Counted from the stretch's first letter, positions 11,098 through 22,059 are shown. The stretch is 64,000 nucleotides of DNA from Gambelia wislizenii (GCA_030847615.1 JAUMIR010000004.1:74245001-74309000), one strand, 5' to 3'. Made by a program: numbers and translations. The notes: a model not told the origin generated them from the sequence alone.

Positions 11098-12706
11098 ATG
11101 TCCAGTAACTCTGTTGAAGAGGCTATACTGGATCAATTTCAATCTCTAAGTACTGATGACGTGGACAAGCTCCTTGGAAGAGTGAGGAAGACTACCTGCC
11201 CTCTTGACCCTTGCCCTTCATGGCTGGTCGTCCAGGGGGGTGATGCCTTGAGGATGTTCCTCAGGGACATCATCAATGCATCCCTTAGGGAAAGTCACGT
11301 TCCATCTTGCTTGAAGGAAGCGGTGGTTAGACCACTCCTAAAAAGACCTTCCCTTGACCCTCTGGATATGAAGAACTATAGGCCAGTCTCCTTACTACCT
11401 TTTTTGAGCAAGGTGATCAAGAGGGCGGTTGCTCTCCAACTCCAAGCTGTCTTGGAAGAAACTGATTATCTAGATCCATTTCAAACTGGCTTTAGGATGG
11501 GATTCAGAGTTGAGACTACCATGGTTGCCTTGGCTGATGACCTTCGCCTAAGCATTGACAGGGGTAGTGTGACCCTGTTGGTGCTACTGGATCTTTCAGC
11601 GGCTTTTGACACAATAGATCATGACATCCTCTTGGATCGCCTGAGAAGGATAGGAATCGGAGGCACTGCACTGCAGTGGTTCCATTCCTTCCTCTTGGGC
11701 AGATTCCAGAGGGTGATGCTCAGGGACAGTTGCTCTGCAAGGAAAGAGCTTAATTGTGGTGTCCCACAAGGCGCCATCCTGTCCCCGATGCTACTCAATA
11801 TGGTACATGAAGCCGCTGGTAGAGATTATCTGGAGGCATTGGGTGGGGTGTTATCAGTACTCTGATGACACACAGATATATTTCTCCATGCCTTGGTCTT
11901 CAGCTCTGACTTCAGATGGTATCTCTTCTCTTAATGATTGTCTTAAGGCAGTAATGGACTGGATGAGGGAAAATAAATTGAAGCTGAACTCAGATAAAAT
12001 GGAGGTACTCACAGTAGCAGCCCCGAACCCAGGCATTGGGATACAATCTCCAGTCCTGGATGGGGGCACATTCTCCTCCAAGGACTATGTTCGCAGTCTG
12101 GGGGTGCTCTTGGACCCATTGCTCCAGATGACGAATCAGGTAAATGCGACGGTTAGGAGTGCCTGTTATCAGCTTCGGCTGATCCGCCAGCTGCACCCTT
12201 TCCTGGATGTCGGGGATCTTGAGACCATGGTACATGCTCTAGTAACCTCTCGTCTTGATTTCTGTAATGCACTCTACATGGGGCTACCCTCGTGCTTGGT
12301 CTGGAAACTTCAACTAGTACAGAATATGGCAGCCAGACTGGTCTCGGGTACATCCAGAAGAGACCATATAACACCGATCTTAAGATCACTCCACTGGCTG
12401 CCCTTTAGTTTCCGGGCCCAGTACAAGGTGTTGTATATCACCTTTAAAGCCCTAAATGGCTTGGGTCCAACCTATCTTCAGGACCGCCTCCTCCCATACA
12501 ATCCTCCCCATGCACTCAGGTCCTCTGGGAAGATTTTGTTACAGCCTTTAAAAACTAGGCTTTCTTTGACCTCCCTGAGGGCCTTTTCGGCTACCGCTCC
12601 CAGATTATGGAACGGCCTGCGGGATGAGATCCTTCATATCACTGCCCTAAATAGCTTTTTAAAAGCTCTTAAGATGGATCTCTTCTGGCAGGCCTTTCCT
12701 GAATAG
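11098..12706 (+). pseudogene. L2 reverse transcriptase and C-terminal region
   Basis: The first open segment (11098-11865) carries the RT blocks KNYRPVSLLPFLSKVI, LDPFQTGFRMGFRVET, LLDLSAAFDTIDH (first catalytic aspartate) and NCGVPQGAILSPMLLN. A frameshift near 11800 passes to the second segment (11756-12706), which has YSDDTQIYFS. The catalytic DD is retained, with S in place of the usual A. The thumb/C-terminal region follows: LGVLLDPLLQMTNQVN, LVTSRLDFCNALYMGLPS, LHWLPFSFRAQYKVL, GLGPTYLQDRLLPY, and a terminal KALKMDLFWQAF. Apart from the frameshift it is well preserved. Confidence 0.9.
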
Positions 12707-12970
12707 ATACCTGGCCATCAAAAAAGGAAATCTAGCTTGTCCCAATCTCGCCACGTCCATTGTCCATTGCTCATTTTAATTCTTTATTTTTATTTATTTA
12801 TTGTATTTTTAAAGTAAATTTTAATTCCTAAATTATTTAATTGCATTTTAAGGGGTGGGTGGGATTGAGGGTTTGGATGTATATTTTAATTGTTGTAAGC
12901 CACCCTGATTGCATTTCGTAGAGGGGCGGGATATAATTTTTATTTATTTATTATTACTATTATTATTATT

Positions 12971-13680
12971 AGAATGCAAAAAGACAATATCTCTAGTCAA
13001 AAAGAAAGAAAAGCCCCACTGAATGGCAGATGGAACGCTTCAAGAAGTTAAGGACAGATGAGAAGCAAATGTAAAAGGGGACAGAAGTAGGGCCATAACC
13101 CTGAATGCAACTGTTCACCAACTTGAGTGCAGGGACAAGGAGAACTGCCATAACAATAACTGCAGAGAAATAGAAGATCACAACAAAAAAGGTAGAACAA
13201 GAGAGCTCTTCCCCAAGATCTGAGAATTCAAAGGGAAATTTAAACCAAGAGTGAGGATGCTCTACAATCAGCAAGGGAACACACTGTATGATTAAGAAGA
13301 AGTTTTAAAAAGATGGAAACAATACATTTAAGAAATGTGGTGCTGGAGGAGAGTAGTGCAGATACCCTGGTTTTCCAAAAAGACAAATAAATTGGTCCCA
13401 GCGCAAATCAAGTCTGAACTTTCTCTAGAAGCCAAGATGACTAAACAGAGACAGTTGTACTTTGGACATATCATGAGAAGATACAACTCACTAGAAAAGA
13501 CAACGATGCTTGGCAAGGTAGAAGGCATAGCAAAAGAGGAAGACTATTTTACAGGTGGATAGACTCAATCAAGGAAGCCACAATCCTGAGTTTGCAAGAC
13601 CTGAGCGGAGCTTTTGATGATAAGGTGACCTGGAGGTCTCTTATTCATAGGGTCATGTTAAGACAAAGTTAACAGTCAAT
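12971..13680 (+). pseudogene. BovB LINE, 3' part (link region and C-terminus)
   Basis: After the duplicated AGAATG the BovB sequence resumes with codons for KKDN-SQKERKA and NGRWNA, the link downstream of the endonuclease. The reverse transcriptase core is absent. From 13335 the C-terminal region is open: MWCWRRVVQIPWFSKKTNKL, then YFGHIMRRYNSLEKTTMLGK, and by frameshift DLSGAFDDKVTWRSLIHRVM. The W-C-W-R-R and Y-F-G-H-x-M-R-R motifs are typical of the BovB/RTE C-terminus. The 3' end is near 13680, and no clear simple-repeat tail is seen. Confidence 0.85.
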
Positions 13681-13986
13681 TGTTTGAATGTTATTTAGAT
13701 CCACAGCTTTTAAATTGTAATTAGCTTTGAGTATACTTCCACTGACCAAGTAGTTATCATATAACTATTAAAAAATAATCCTGCACTTTCCCAGTTCTCA
13801 AAAGTAAATAAAATGTTTATTCTTAGATATTTTGAAAATCCTACTCGATGCTATGAATTATTGGCTTTTGGTGTAACAAATACAATCCCAGCCCATCCAC
13901 CTTGTTGTCAGTTCAACACTTACAGCAGAGCCCAAGGCACAGCATGAATCAACGTTGAACCACATAATATTTCTCCCTCTACCATT
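13681..13986. other. No recognised feature
   Basis: AT-rich noncoding sequence. Confidence 0.4.
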
Positions 13987-14217
13987 CAGGGCCCATTCAC
14001 ATTACAGTGTTATTACAGAACTGTAATTCCACTTTATTCTCATGGTTCAATATTGTGGAATGTTGCATTTTGCAGTTTGGGAAAGAGCACTTGGAATTCT
14101 CAGCTAGAGCACCTCAGTGCCTCACCAAATTATAAACTGCAGGATTGTATAGGATAGAACCATGGTAATTAAAGTAAAATCACAGTGCTATCGTTCTGTA
14201 GTATGAAGGGGCCCTTG
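13987..14217. mobile_element. hAT-like MITE, terminus CAGGGCCCATTCACATTACA
   Basis: It starts cagggcccattcacattaca and ends atgaaggggcccttg. The inner parts pair: acagtgttattacagaactg with cacagtgctatcgttctgta, and ccatggtaattaaagtaaaa near the right end. Related copies are at 23924-24154 and 56293-56475. hAT is inferred from the CAGGG terminus. No 8-bp duplication was recognised. Confidence 0.6.
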
Positions 14218-14269
14218 GTAAATCCACAACCTTTTAACAGTGTTGGTGTTGTTCTTCTTCTTGTTGTTG

Positions 14270-14660
14270 TTGTTATACTATTTATTTCTATCCTGCTGTT
14301 TTCCCAGCATGGGACTCAAAGTTGCTTACAAGACATTAAAAATATATCATTAAAAATTCACAAGATACAAAAGTTAAAAGCAGTCAAAAAGTTAAAACCA
14401 GATTAAAACATACACACTATTAAAACATTAAACATGCACACATACATACACCAGAACAACAATTAACAAGATGCAGTTTAGGTGAGACCAGCCTTATACA
14501 GTCACTCATGGGCCTTGTACAGTTACCTGAAGGAACAGAAAAGTCTTTAGTTACCTGTGAAAATAAAAGGCCAGACTAACTTCTCTGGGTAGGGAGTTCC
14601 AGAGCCTGGGGGCAGCTACTTAGAAGGCCTTCTCCCCTGCAAGGAGTGAAGTTGCAATAG
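14270..14660 (-). mobile_element. L2-like LINE 3' fragment (minus strand)
   Basis: A simple-repeat stretch (ttgttgttgttgttatac) is followed by A/T-rich 3' UTR-like sequence, then gggagttccagagcctgggg and cttagaaggccttctcccct. In reverse complement these resemble the C-terminal coding end and tail of L2-class LINEs. Decayed. Confidence 0.45.
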
Positions 14661-14740
14661 TTACATTAATAATGTAATCTAATCATTCCTTAGCTTTTGC
14701 AAAAAGGAATTAATCACAAGTCAATAGTTCTTTTTAATTA

Positions 14741-15321
14741 GGACATTATCAGACCAGGCAAATATGGCATCATAACGACACCTAATTAACACAAAAAGGT
14801 GCACATATCAAATGATATCATCCTTTCGCGATAATGTCATGTCCAAAAGCTGTTCTTTTTTATTGATGGGCCAAGCCGTCAATTGATCTCCCATGGCTAT
14901 TTGTTGTCACCATTGCTGGCATTTGAAACTTTGCGCCATTGTGCTCATATGAATACAGCATCAATGACAAAACACTTCCAGATGAGATCACAACAGCCAA
15001 GTAGGGGATGTTCTTTTTATGAAACTCCCCCACCCCAGTGTACTTGGGACTTTTAAAGTATGTTTCTGTGCTTGTGTGTATGTTTTATGTCTTTGTCTTG
15101 CTTTAATTTTTGAATTTACTGCACTCATGTCTTCTTGTGAGAATTGCCGAGATTTGGAACCCAGAAGTAAACAGAGCTCTGTTCATGCTCCGTTACTGCC
15201 GGGGCTGCCTTTCTGATCCTGTTGGAGATAGGTCTGGCAAAGAGGGTTCTTTTGCTGACATAAAAACGTTTCAAAATATGCTGGCAAAAGAACATTTCTG
15301 GAGGGTGGTCTGATAAAGTCT
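14741..15321. mobile_element. Harbinger-like MITE, copy A (TSD TTA)
   Basis: The terminal inverted repeats GGACATTATCAGACC and GGTCTGATAAAGTCT are flanked by TTA on both sides (14738-14740 and 15322-15324). The interior (tttttattgatgggccaagc, then tacttgggacttttaaagta) matches copy B at 51721-52283 along the whole length. A 3-bp TWA duplication is the hallmark of PIF/Harbinger. There is no transposase. Confidence 0.8.
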
Positions 15322-15590
15322 TTAGTTGGTTCCAACCTCTGCTTAGACACAAATAATGACCCAAACTGTGTATATTGTATTCACATAGAAAGTGCAAAGG
15401 GTATTATTGGAAAGAGTGTTTATAAAATCAGGAACAAAATATCACTTGATGTTAACACTGTGTTACTTGAATCATTATATATCTGAGCTGCAAAGAGTTA
15501 CTTTAGGAATGTGCATGCCCAGTACGTTTTTGAAAACTTTGAAAAGACATCCATAAAATATTGCAGGCTGTTTTTAAAAGCCATCTTGTG
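15322..15590. other. No recognised feature
   Basis: Noncoding sequence without repeat termini. Confidence 0.35.
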
Positions 15591-15802
15591 TATCCACATT
15601 GTTGAATTATTGCAGTTTGACATCACTTCAACTGCCATGGCTCCAGCCTACAGAATTCTAGGATTTGTAGTTTTGTGAAGCACCAGCATTCTTTGGCAGA
15701 GAAGGGTAAAGACCTTGTAAAACTACAAATCCCAGGATTCCATAGGATGGAGCTATGGCACTTAGAGTGGTGTCAAACTGCTATAATTCTTCAGTGTGGA
15801 TA
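15591..15802. mobile_element. Palindromic MITE, terminus TATCCACATTGTTGAATTAT
   Basis: The left arm tatccacattgttgaattat plus tgcagtttgacatcacttca pairs with the right arm gtgtcaaactgctataattc plus ttcagtgtggata. The inner arms carry attctaggatttgtagtttt and aaactacaaatcccaggatt. The same layout is at 30030-30247, with partial copies at 16942-17100 and 26960-27225. Confidence 0.75.
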
Positions 15803-16300
15803 CATCCTCAGTTTCAAAAGGGAATTTGCCATGTGATGTGAGGACATCAGGTTGCTGTTTAGGAAACAAAACACAGAGCTTCCTTGGACATTAAAACTAA
15901 TGTAAATCACTTATAGATCTTGCATGTAGTCAATATTAAGAATATGGATTTCAATGCAAATCGTGACGAATATCATATATACCGGTACTGGAAATCTTCC
16001 CAGATGCCTAGCACAGATCAGAAAATATAGATGTTACAGCACATTGTGTCTTTGAAGATAACTTTTTAAAAAATGATGTAGGGGAGTAATGTAAAATACT
16101 GTTGAATGTGATGTTACATGAACTGAATCAGGAATCAGGAATTTTAAAAACATTTCTATGCTCTATAATTTATTTTCACTTCTTTAAACTTAAGATTTAA
16201 AATATTTTTTCAAGCTGTGGTTAGGGCTGGCTCTGCCCATAGTCAGGCACCTGCGACAGGCAGCAGATGCTGTCAATGGCAGCACTGTTTCAATTTTAAA
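15803..16300. other. No recognised feature
   Basis: Noncoding sequence. Nothing supported. Confidence 0.35.
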
Positions 16301-16938
16301 TTCATAGAACTAGAAAGAATCCTAAGGGCCATCCAATCTAACCCTCTGCCATACAGGAATCTGTTGCTAAAGTATCCCTGAGAGATGGCCATTTTACCTC
16401 TGTTTAAAAAATGGTGAAGAGAGAGGCCACTACCCTCAAAGGTAGTTTATTCTGTGGTTGAACAGCTTTTACTGTCAGGAAGTTTTCCCTCGTGTTTAGT
16501 TGGAATCGCCCTTCCTGCAGTTTAAATTCATTGGTTTGGGTCCTCCCTTCTGGAGCTGCAAAAGAAAAGCTGACCCCATCTTCCCCACGATAGCCCTTTG
16601 TATTTATAGAGATTACCAGACATGGGGAAACATGGCAAAAACAAAAAACACCGTGTCCCAAACCGCATCAGAAGAATGGGACGAGTACAGAAAGGGTGAC
16701 ATTATCAGACGCCCACGTCTTTAGCCATTCTGGGGGTTTAGCACTGGCATGGACGATGCTTCACTTTTTTATTGACAGGGCTAAGCCATCAATAAAAAGG
16801 GGCACCTTATTCACCTCTGCACTGTGCTGAAGGATGATGTCATCTGATAATGTTGCCCATTTTTGTTATCATCGCATTCTTCTGATGCGGTTTTTGCTGC
16901 ATCTGATAATCTCCTATGACCTCTCTTATCACCTCTTA
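16301..16938 (-). mobile_element. CR1 LINE 3' fragment, split by a MITE
   Basis: The reverse complement of 16301-16607 encodes CR1 C-terminal sequence: FKLQEGRFQLNTRENFLTVK is readable from about 16535 leftward, and the segment ends with a degenerate 3' tail (ttcatagaactagaaagaat). The CR1 sequence seems to continue at 16915-16938 after the MITE at 16608-16914. CR1 is a chicken-repeat-1 type non-LTR retrotransposon, and this copy is old and truncated. Confidence 0.7.
16608..16914. mobile_element. Palindromic Harbinger-like MITE (TSD TAT) inside CR1
   Basis: The ends AGAGATTACCAGACATGG and CTGCATCTGATAATCTCC are inverted repeats. TAT flanks both sides (16605-16607 and 16915-16917). Long inner arms pair: aaccgcatcagaagaatggg with tcgcattcttctgatgcggt, and gtgacattatcagac with atctgataatgttgc. 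Related copies are at 23626-23880 and 36992-37250, and the termini are shared with the perfect palindrome at 17391. Confidence 0.8.
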
Positions 16939-16941
16939 GGG

Positions 16942-17100
16942 TCTGACTACACTGCAGAAATACAGTAGTTTGATACTACTTTATCCACTATAGTTCTATC
17001 CTATGGAATCCTGGTATTTCTAATTTAGTGAGGCACCAGAGTTCTTTGATAGAAAAGGCCAAATACCTCACAAACTACAAATACCAGGATTCCATAACTA
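16942..17100. mobile_element. Partial palindromic MITE of the ACAAATACCAGGATTCC family
   Basis: It carries actacactgcagaaataca near the left and caaactacaaataccaggat with tccataactaatcc at the right. The right terminus is lost. Confidence 0.5.
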
Positions 17101-17183
17101 ATCCTAAACATGTACAGCTGAAAACCTTGCATGCTGCTCTTGTTTACCCCTGCCCTGGTTAGAGGTAACAAACTTAGCATGCC

Positions 17184-18025
17184 AAGGGTTCATCTACACG
17201 AGGCAGGTAACTGCCATATCCTGGCTGCAGATCATGCCCATTATTCCTCCATTACCACCTCCAAATGGGCCAGAGTCCAGGCAGGCATGCTGGCCTGTTG
17301 CTGCAGCCACTGCCATCTTTCTCACTGTCTCAAAAGGCAGGAAGCCGGCCTGCAATGTGCGATCAAGGCCCCTGCATGTGACCAGTCTTGGGAGATTTTC
17401 AGACACGGAAAAATCGTCCCTTGCCGCGCGAGCAGCCTCCCGAAACTGCTGCGCGGCAAGGGTCTTTTTCGGACCGCGCTGTGCCTGTTGCGAAGCCGTC
17501 CGTGTCACTTCCGTGAAGCTTGGGACGGCTCCGCGTCATATTTCAAGCACGGAGGCTGCCCGTGATTGAAATATGACGCGGAGCCGTCCCAAGCTTCACG
17601 GAAGTGACACGGACGGCTTCGCAACAGGCACAGCGCGGTCCGAAAAAGACCCTTGCCGCGCAGCAGTTTCGGGAGGCTGCTCGCGCGGCAAGGGACGATT
17701 TTTCCGTGTCTGAAAATCTCCTTAGTTACATGCTGTGGGACCCCTTTCTGCCTTCCAAGGCAGTGAGGCACAATAGCAGCAGCAGTGAGGGCTGGCCTGT
17801 CGGAATGGACTCATGCAGACACACGGTGCCTGATCCATTCCTTTACAGTGGGAATTGATTAAAAGAAGTATTATATTAAACATTGTACAAGGCCCTACCC
17901 TATCTTAGCTGCGGGGGAGGTGAGGACTGCCTTGGGACAGAATGAGGCAAATGCCCTGTGTCCTCACGACTGCAGGGCTTTAAGATGGGGGCAAGACGGT
18001 GTATATTGCCTGTGTAGATAAGCCT
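17184..18025. mobile_element. MITE of the AAGGGYTCATCTACAC family, host of a palindrome
   Basis: It begins aagggttcatctacac and ends gtgtagataagcct. The interior shares gcatgctggcctgttgctgc and aaaaggcaggaagccggcct with the 3.1-kb copy. The 331-bp palindrome 17391-17721 is inserted in the middle, and element sequence resumes at 17722 with acatgctgtgggaccccttt, matching the position after catgtgagcagccttgatca in the 3.1-kb copy. Confidence 0.7.
17391..17721. mobile_element. 331-bp near-perfect palindromic MITE
   Basis: The arms are 17391-17546 and 17566-17721 (156 bases each), with no mismatch found when read base by base. The short centre (17547-17565) also folds (CACGG...CCGTG) with one mismatch at 17547/17565. 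The outer ends are GGAGATTTTCAGACACGG and its complement. The flanks are TTG (left) and TTA (right), compatible with a 3-bp TWA duplication with one change. The arms are GC- and CpG-rich (for example ttgccgcgcgagcagcctcc), unlike surrounding DNA. Because both strands carry the same sequence, the same open frame appears twice, once on each strand, and it should not be read as a gene. A 221-bp relative is at 41226. Confidence 0.9.
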
Positions 18026-18947
18026 ATATATTCAGTGGTTGCTAATTTCCATCTCTCTATATAAATTTAGGCATAGCATGTATTCATGTCATTTTCCTGT
18101 TTGTTGGCCTTAGCTACACTCTCTTCCTGTTACCGGTCTGGTTTTGCTTACCCTTCATTTTGTAATCTCCAGTTCTATTTCTCTCCTCAGTGTTTGAAGA
18201 GGACATGTTACAGAGCCTATCATCTTGAGATGTTATGAAACTTTTAAGTATTTGTAAGGAAACCTACATCATTTGTTTTTACAAAGAAGATTAAACTTAT
18301 TTTATTTCTCTGCTAGACCCTCGGTGTGGGTGTGGACTGGTTGTTGCTCACCTTTTGCTTGTGAATACAAATTACTCTACTCATGAGATACACTGTTATT
18401 TCTCACATTTCCCAAGATCCCTAAGTTTCTCCCCCTTCCTCGGTTCTCCTTTGTGAAATTTGAGACTGTAAGTCCTTGGAGCAAGGGTCTGTTCTTTTGT
18501 ACTCTTAATATAAGGGCTCGTGCACACTGGTGGCACAGTGGTAATCGTAGTAGTAGTAGTAGCAGTAGTAATAATAATGATGATAATGATAATTTTTATT
18601 TGTAGGAATTCTACTTTACTTTCCTATAAAAATACCATTAAACAAATTACTAAATGCACTTTAGCTTTGTTTGTGTGATGACATTCCTAATCATTTTGGA
18701 GTTCTGGGTTACCTTTTAGTTTCTTGTGCTTTTTAGACATAATTTTCACGATTAAGTAATATGCACAGATAATGCACAAAATATGTTTCGCAATGATTTC
18801 CCCATCACCTGAAAAGGAAACAATTTCAAAGATCAGAGAGTGGTATGATTACAAATTCTTTCAAGAGTTCATAGTCTTATGGAAATCAAGAATGTTGTAA
18901 CTTTAATGTGAACAAGGCCTTAAAATATCTTTTGCAAAGACCGCAAA
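18026..18947. other. Unassigned DNA with a trinucleotide tract
   Basis: A GTA/ATA/ATG-type microsatellite lies at about 18540-18598. No other feature is seen. Confidence 0.4.
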
Positions 18948-19217
18948 GGGGCTTACCACACTCCAAAGAAAAGCGGCAAGGCAGCAGGAACTTCCCTGCT
19001 GCCTTACCGCATTACATCACTGTTCTTCCAGTGTTCTTTCATTCTGGTCCCATGGGGGACTGAGCTAAAACCGTGTCTTTTTGCTAATGGGTTTGTTTTT
19101 GGTTATCAAAAAGACACTGTTTTACCTCAGTCAATCATGGGACCAGAACAAAAAAAATGACAACGCCATGCAGTAAGGCAGCATGGAACCATTTTTCTTT
19201 GGAGTGTGGTAAGCCCT
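18948..19217. mobile_element. Palindromic MITE, terminus GGGGCTTACCACACTCCAAA
   Basis: The left end ggggcttaccacactccaaa pairs with the right end tttggagtgtggtaagccct in complement. AAA flanks both sides (18945-18947 and 19218-19220). Inner arms include gctgccttaccgcattacat and tcccatgggggactgagcta. A second copy is at 51106-51395 with TAT flanks, so a 3-bp target duplication is supported. Confidence 0.8.
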
Positions 19218-20184
19218 AAAGTCACTTGAATTGTAGTCTTCCAATCACTTACTCCAGATCACTTTTCCAGCCAGATATCTGATGGCAGTAATAATGGTTT
19301 TAATCCACTTGATTTCCAGTTTGGCTGAAAACATTTGCAGACTGAGCTCATTATGGTGGTTAATATGCCTGAATTCCCATTGGACTTAGGTATGGGTGCA
19401 GTCTACAACCCTTCAAAATTTCTTGGGATGATGTGAAAGGCATTCTGAGGGCATACTCATTAGACCTGATCTTAACAATGTTTGCTATTAAGGTCAGGGC
19501 ATGCATGATTCAGGCCTGGGGTGGCCACTTGAAAATTTTCCCTGAGCTGCAAGGGTGTGGAACTTCTTTTAGCTTGAGGGCCTACTTCAATTTCAAATAG
19601 GTATTTGGGGCTGAATACCAAAGTTTGACAGAGCCAAAGGCAAAAGGGTGGGACAAAGACGCCCTCACTGAATATAAAGGTGTTCTCAGGAATCAAGCCT
19701 CTGGAGTGACAATTCAATTTTTTAGAACAGGGGAGAAAACTGTATAAAATCTAGGAAACCACCAAGTGGTGGTATCATAGGCAAGGTGCTTTGGCCACCT
19801 AGGGAAGCCCAGAGGGTTCGGTTAAGACCCCCAGGAAGATGAGATTCAGTCTCAGAGATTGTCAGTGCATGGGCTTTCTGATCTCTGCAGTACTGGCTGT
19901 ACCGGCCCCTTGCCCTTGGCCAACTCACAGTATGCAGCTGATATCATTATCACAATAAGATCTTTAGGACATTGCTGTAGATATTGGCTGGAATCCTGTT
20001 GGTGAACTATGATGGCATACGTTGGCACTATGCCATCAGAACTCACTTTTTTGGTCATTGAGTAGGCTGAAATTTCTCTACCACTTCAGAAACAAAACAA
20101 AAAAGACAGGCTTTTGGAGATAAAATGTGAAACACACCAAAGACCATAGTGTCTGCAGAACAGAAAAAAGGATTGCACAAACAA
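19218..20184. other. No recognised feature
   Basis: Noncoding sequence. No repeat termini were recognised. Confidence 0.35.
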
Positions 20185-20654
20185 TCTACAGTATATATAT
20201 AAAACTCTTGGGTATGCACAATGGCCTTAGGTTTGTAGGTATGTTACCTCCTGGGTATGTACAATGGGGTTAGGTATGTTGCCTCTTTCATGTGTACTGA
20301 TTTGCTGCTCCTGTCACTCCCTCAGCCAATCACCACCCATACGCAAATTCCCTCTCTGCCTCACAATCCACTCATGCCACTCATGGCCAATCTGCATACT
20401 GGGAGAGACAAAACAATGTGCTACAGTGTTGGCTATAGTAACTAGCCACTGTGATGGGACCCAGGTAGTGAATTAGCGGTGGTGACAGGACACTGCTGCT
20501 GCCACTGTGATAAGACCCAGGCAGTCAACTGGTGGCGGCAGTGGTAGGAAGCTGCTGCTACTGCTGTGACGGGACCCAGACAACTGGGTGTGAGGTCTAC
20601 TGGGTGTGTTTTGGGGAGTTTTTTAATGGCATATGGTACACTGGGTCCAGCTAG
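20185..20654 (+). mobile_element. Non-autonomous Helitron, second copy
   Basis: It begins TCTACAGTATATATATAAAA after an A and continues with ctcttgggtatg. It ends cactgggtccagCTAG before a T (20655). The 3' end cactgggtccagctag is close to that of the 44.35-kb Helitron (gctgggtccagctag). The interior differs from the other two Helitrons: it has a repeated gggtatg-caatgg-ttagg block at 20211-20275, and three ~65-base tandem units around the word GGACCCAG at about 20448-20590. No Rep/helicase sequence. Confidence 0.75.
20448..20590. repeat. Tandem units of about 65 bases inside the Helitron
   Basis: The words tgtgatgggacccaggtagt, tgtgataagacccaggcagt and tgtgacgggacccagacaac mark successive units, separated by ctgctgctg-type runs. 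Confidence 0.55.
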
Positions 20655-21360
20655 TCATGATATAATATAATATAATAATAATACAAAATAATATACATAC
20701 TGCTTCTATTATATTACATCCTGATTGTTTCTGCAACTCCTCTTTTTTCTGGTTTTTGGCACTACGATATTTGGTGTGTTTTGAAATTCTTTACCAACTG
20801 TGTAATGACCCAAATCACCCCCAAATTCACCTGTCCAGCAACACAGCCCATACAACACGGCCATTTCCATGTCATTGCAGAGCAGCGGGATCAGCAGAGA
20901 TGCATCCAGTTATTTTCCTGTAGCTGGACATGCTGCAAGGACATCATCTGCAAGGACCTTTCAATGACTCCTGGAGGTCCCTGTGGATGCCTACTGGAGG
21001 TGGAACAGGGTGATAGCACCAGGAGACATAGCTATGGAGACATAGCTACATGCCACATGTATATCTGCAGAGGCAGGATTCCAACCATTGTTTTAACACT
21101 TGCAGTATGAAAATAAATATGTTTAGTAGATGATGATGGTTGTTGATGATGATCTTCATTTACACCTGCCTTTTCTCCAAAACAGGGACTCAGCCTAAAA
21201 ATTAAAACAAGTTCAAAATACGGAACAAAATTAAACAAATTGCAGGACTAAAACATATAATTAAATACACTAGTAATGTTTTAGTCATGCTTAGACCATA
21301 GGCTATTCACATACAAAATGAATAAGTACAATAGAAAACTACTAGATTTTAAAAGTACTA
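20655..21360. other. Unassigned DNA, possible LINE tail
   Basis: AT-rich start (aatataatataataataata). Around 21130-21240 the stretch cctgccttttctccaaaaca followed by A-rich sequence resembles a minus-strand L2-type 3' UTR. Weak. Confidence 0.3.
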
Positions 21361-21610
21361 CAGTAGGACCCCTGTATCAACTGATTCATTATCCACTGAT
21401 TCAATTATCCACAGGAAACAAAACAACACACCTACCATAGAGTCTTCCTAGAAAATGTGTCCTCTCTAGCCATTTTTAGGTCCTCCAAGGCATCTCTGTG
21501 GTATTTTAAACCGGAAGTCCCATTATTTTCAATAGTGTTTGCTATTATCCATGGTTTTTAGCATCCATGCCCCCCTGAACCAATTCCCAACGTATACGGG
21601 GGTCCTACTG
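21361..21610. mobile_element. Tigger/pogo-like MITE (TSD TA)
   Basis: The ends CAGTAGGACCCCTGTATC and TACGGGGGTCCTACTG are inverted repeats flanked by TA (21359-21360 and 21611-21612), the target duplication of Tc1/mariner/pogo elements. The other copy at 38359-38611 is in the opposite orientation and matches along its length (for example gaaaatgtgtcctctctagc). Confidence 0.85.
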
Positions 21611-21612
21611 TA

Positions 21613-22059
21613 CATAAAATAAATAGCACCTAAATATTGTGTATTAAAAAAAGATAAAATTTAGTACCGTTAAAACACACTGAATACAAACAATACTAAT
21701 ATTAGATAAGAGCATCCCCATTTCAATCAACTGCAATATAAGGAGTAAATCTTGCCTGAATTTTCATTGCTGCCAGGGCAAAAAGAGAAACCTTGTGAGT
21801 TATCATAGAGTCAGTAGCAGACAGGAGATAGAAAATCTTTTCAGAAGCAGTATTAGAATTTTGATGAGATAGAATAGACCCCAGAAATTTGGTTCTTGGT
21901 TCTGAATATAATGAACAGAAGAACAAACAATGAGGCAAATCCTCAATTAAACATATCAAAAAGCAGCTTGAAAAATGGTACAGCACATTCTTCAAAGCCT
22001 TTTCTTTAAAAACTTTCCATTTTCAAAAGTCAGTGGAATAAAATGTTATTTGCCTGCAA
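21613..22059. other. Unassigned AT-rich DNA
   Basis: This may be the continuation of a minus-strand LINE 3' region, but no protein or tail could be read with confidence. Confidence 0.3.

Larger units (their letters stand above)
9665..12970 (+). mobile_element. L2-type LINE, nearly full length, inserted in BovB
   Basis: The element has a 5' UTR, an internally deleted endonuclease region, a reverse transcriptase region, a C-terminal region, and a 3' UTR ending in gtaagccaccctgattgcat, a short conserved block, and TTATTA microsatellite repeats. It is flanked by a 6-bp duplication AGAATG. Its RT and C-terminal segments are close to those of the L2 at 58.6-60.9 kb. The good preservation of the reading frame suggests a relatively late insertion. 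Copies of this type are common in lizards. The L2 label is from motif recognition. Confidence 0.9.

Noticed and set aside
17131..17858. Two identical ~39-residue open frames on opposite strands (MTRTASQQAQ...)
   Set aside because: Both arise from the two arms of the 331-bp palindrome, so it is one DNA sequence read twice and not a duplicated gene.
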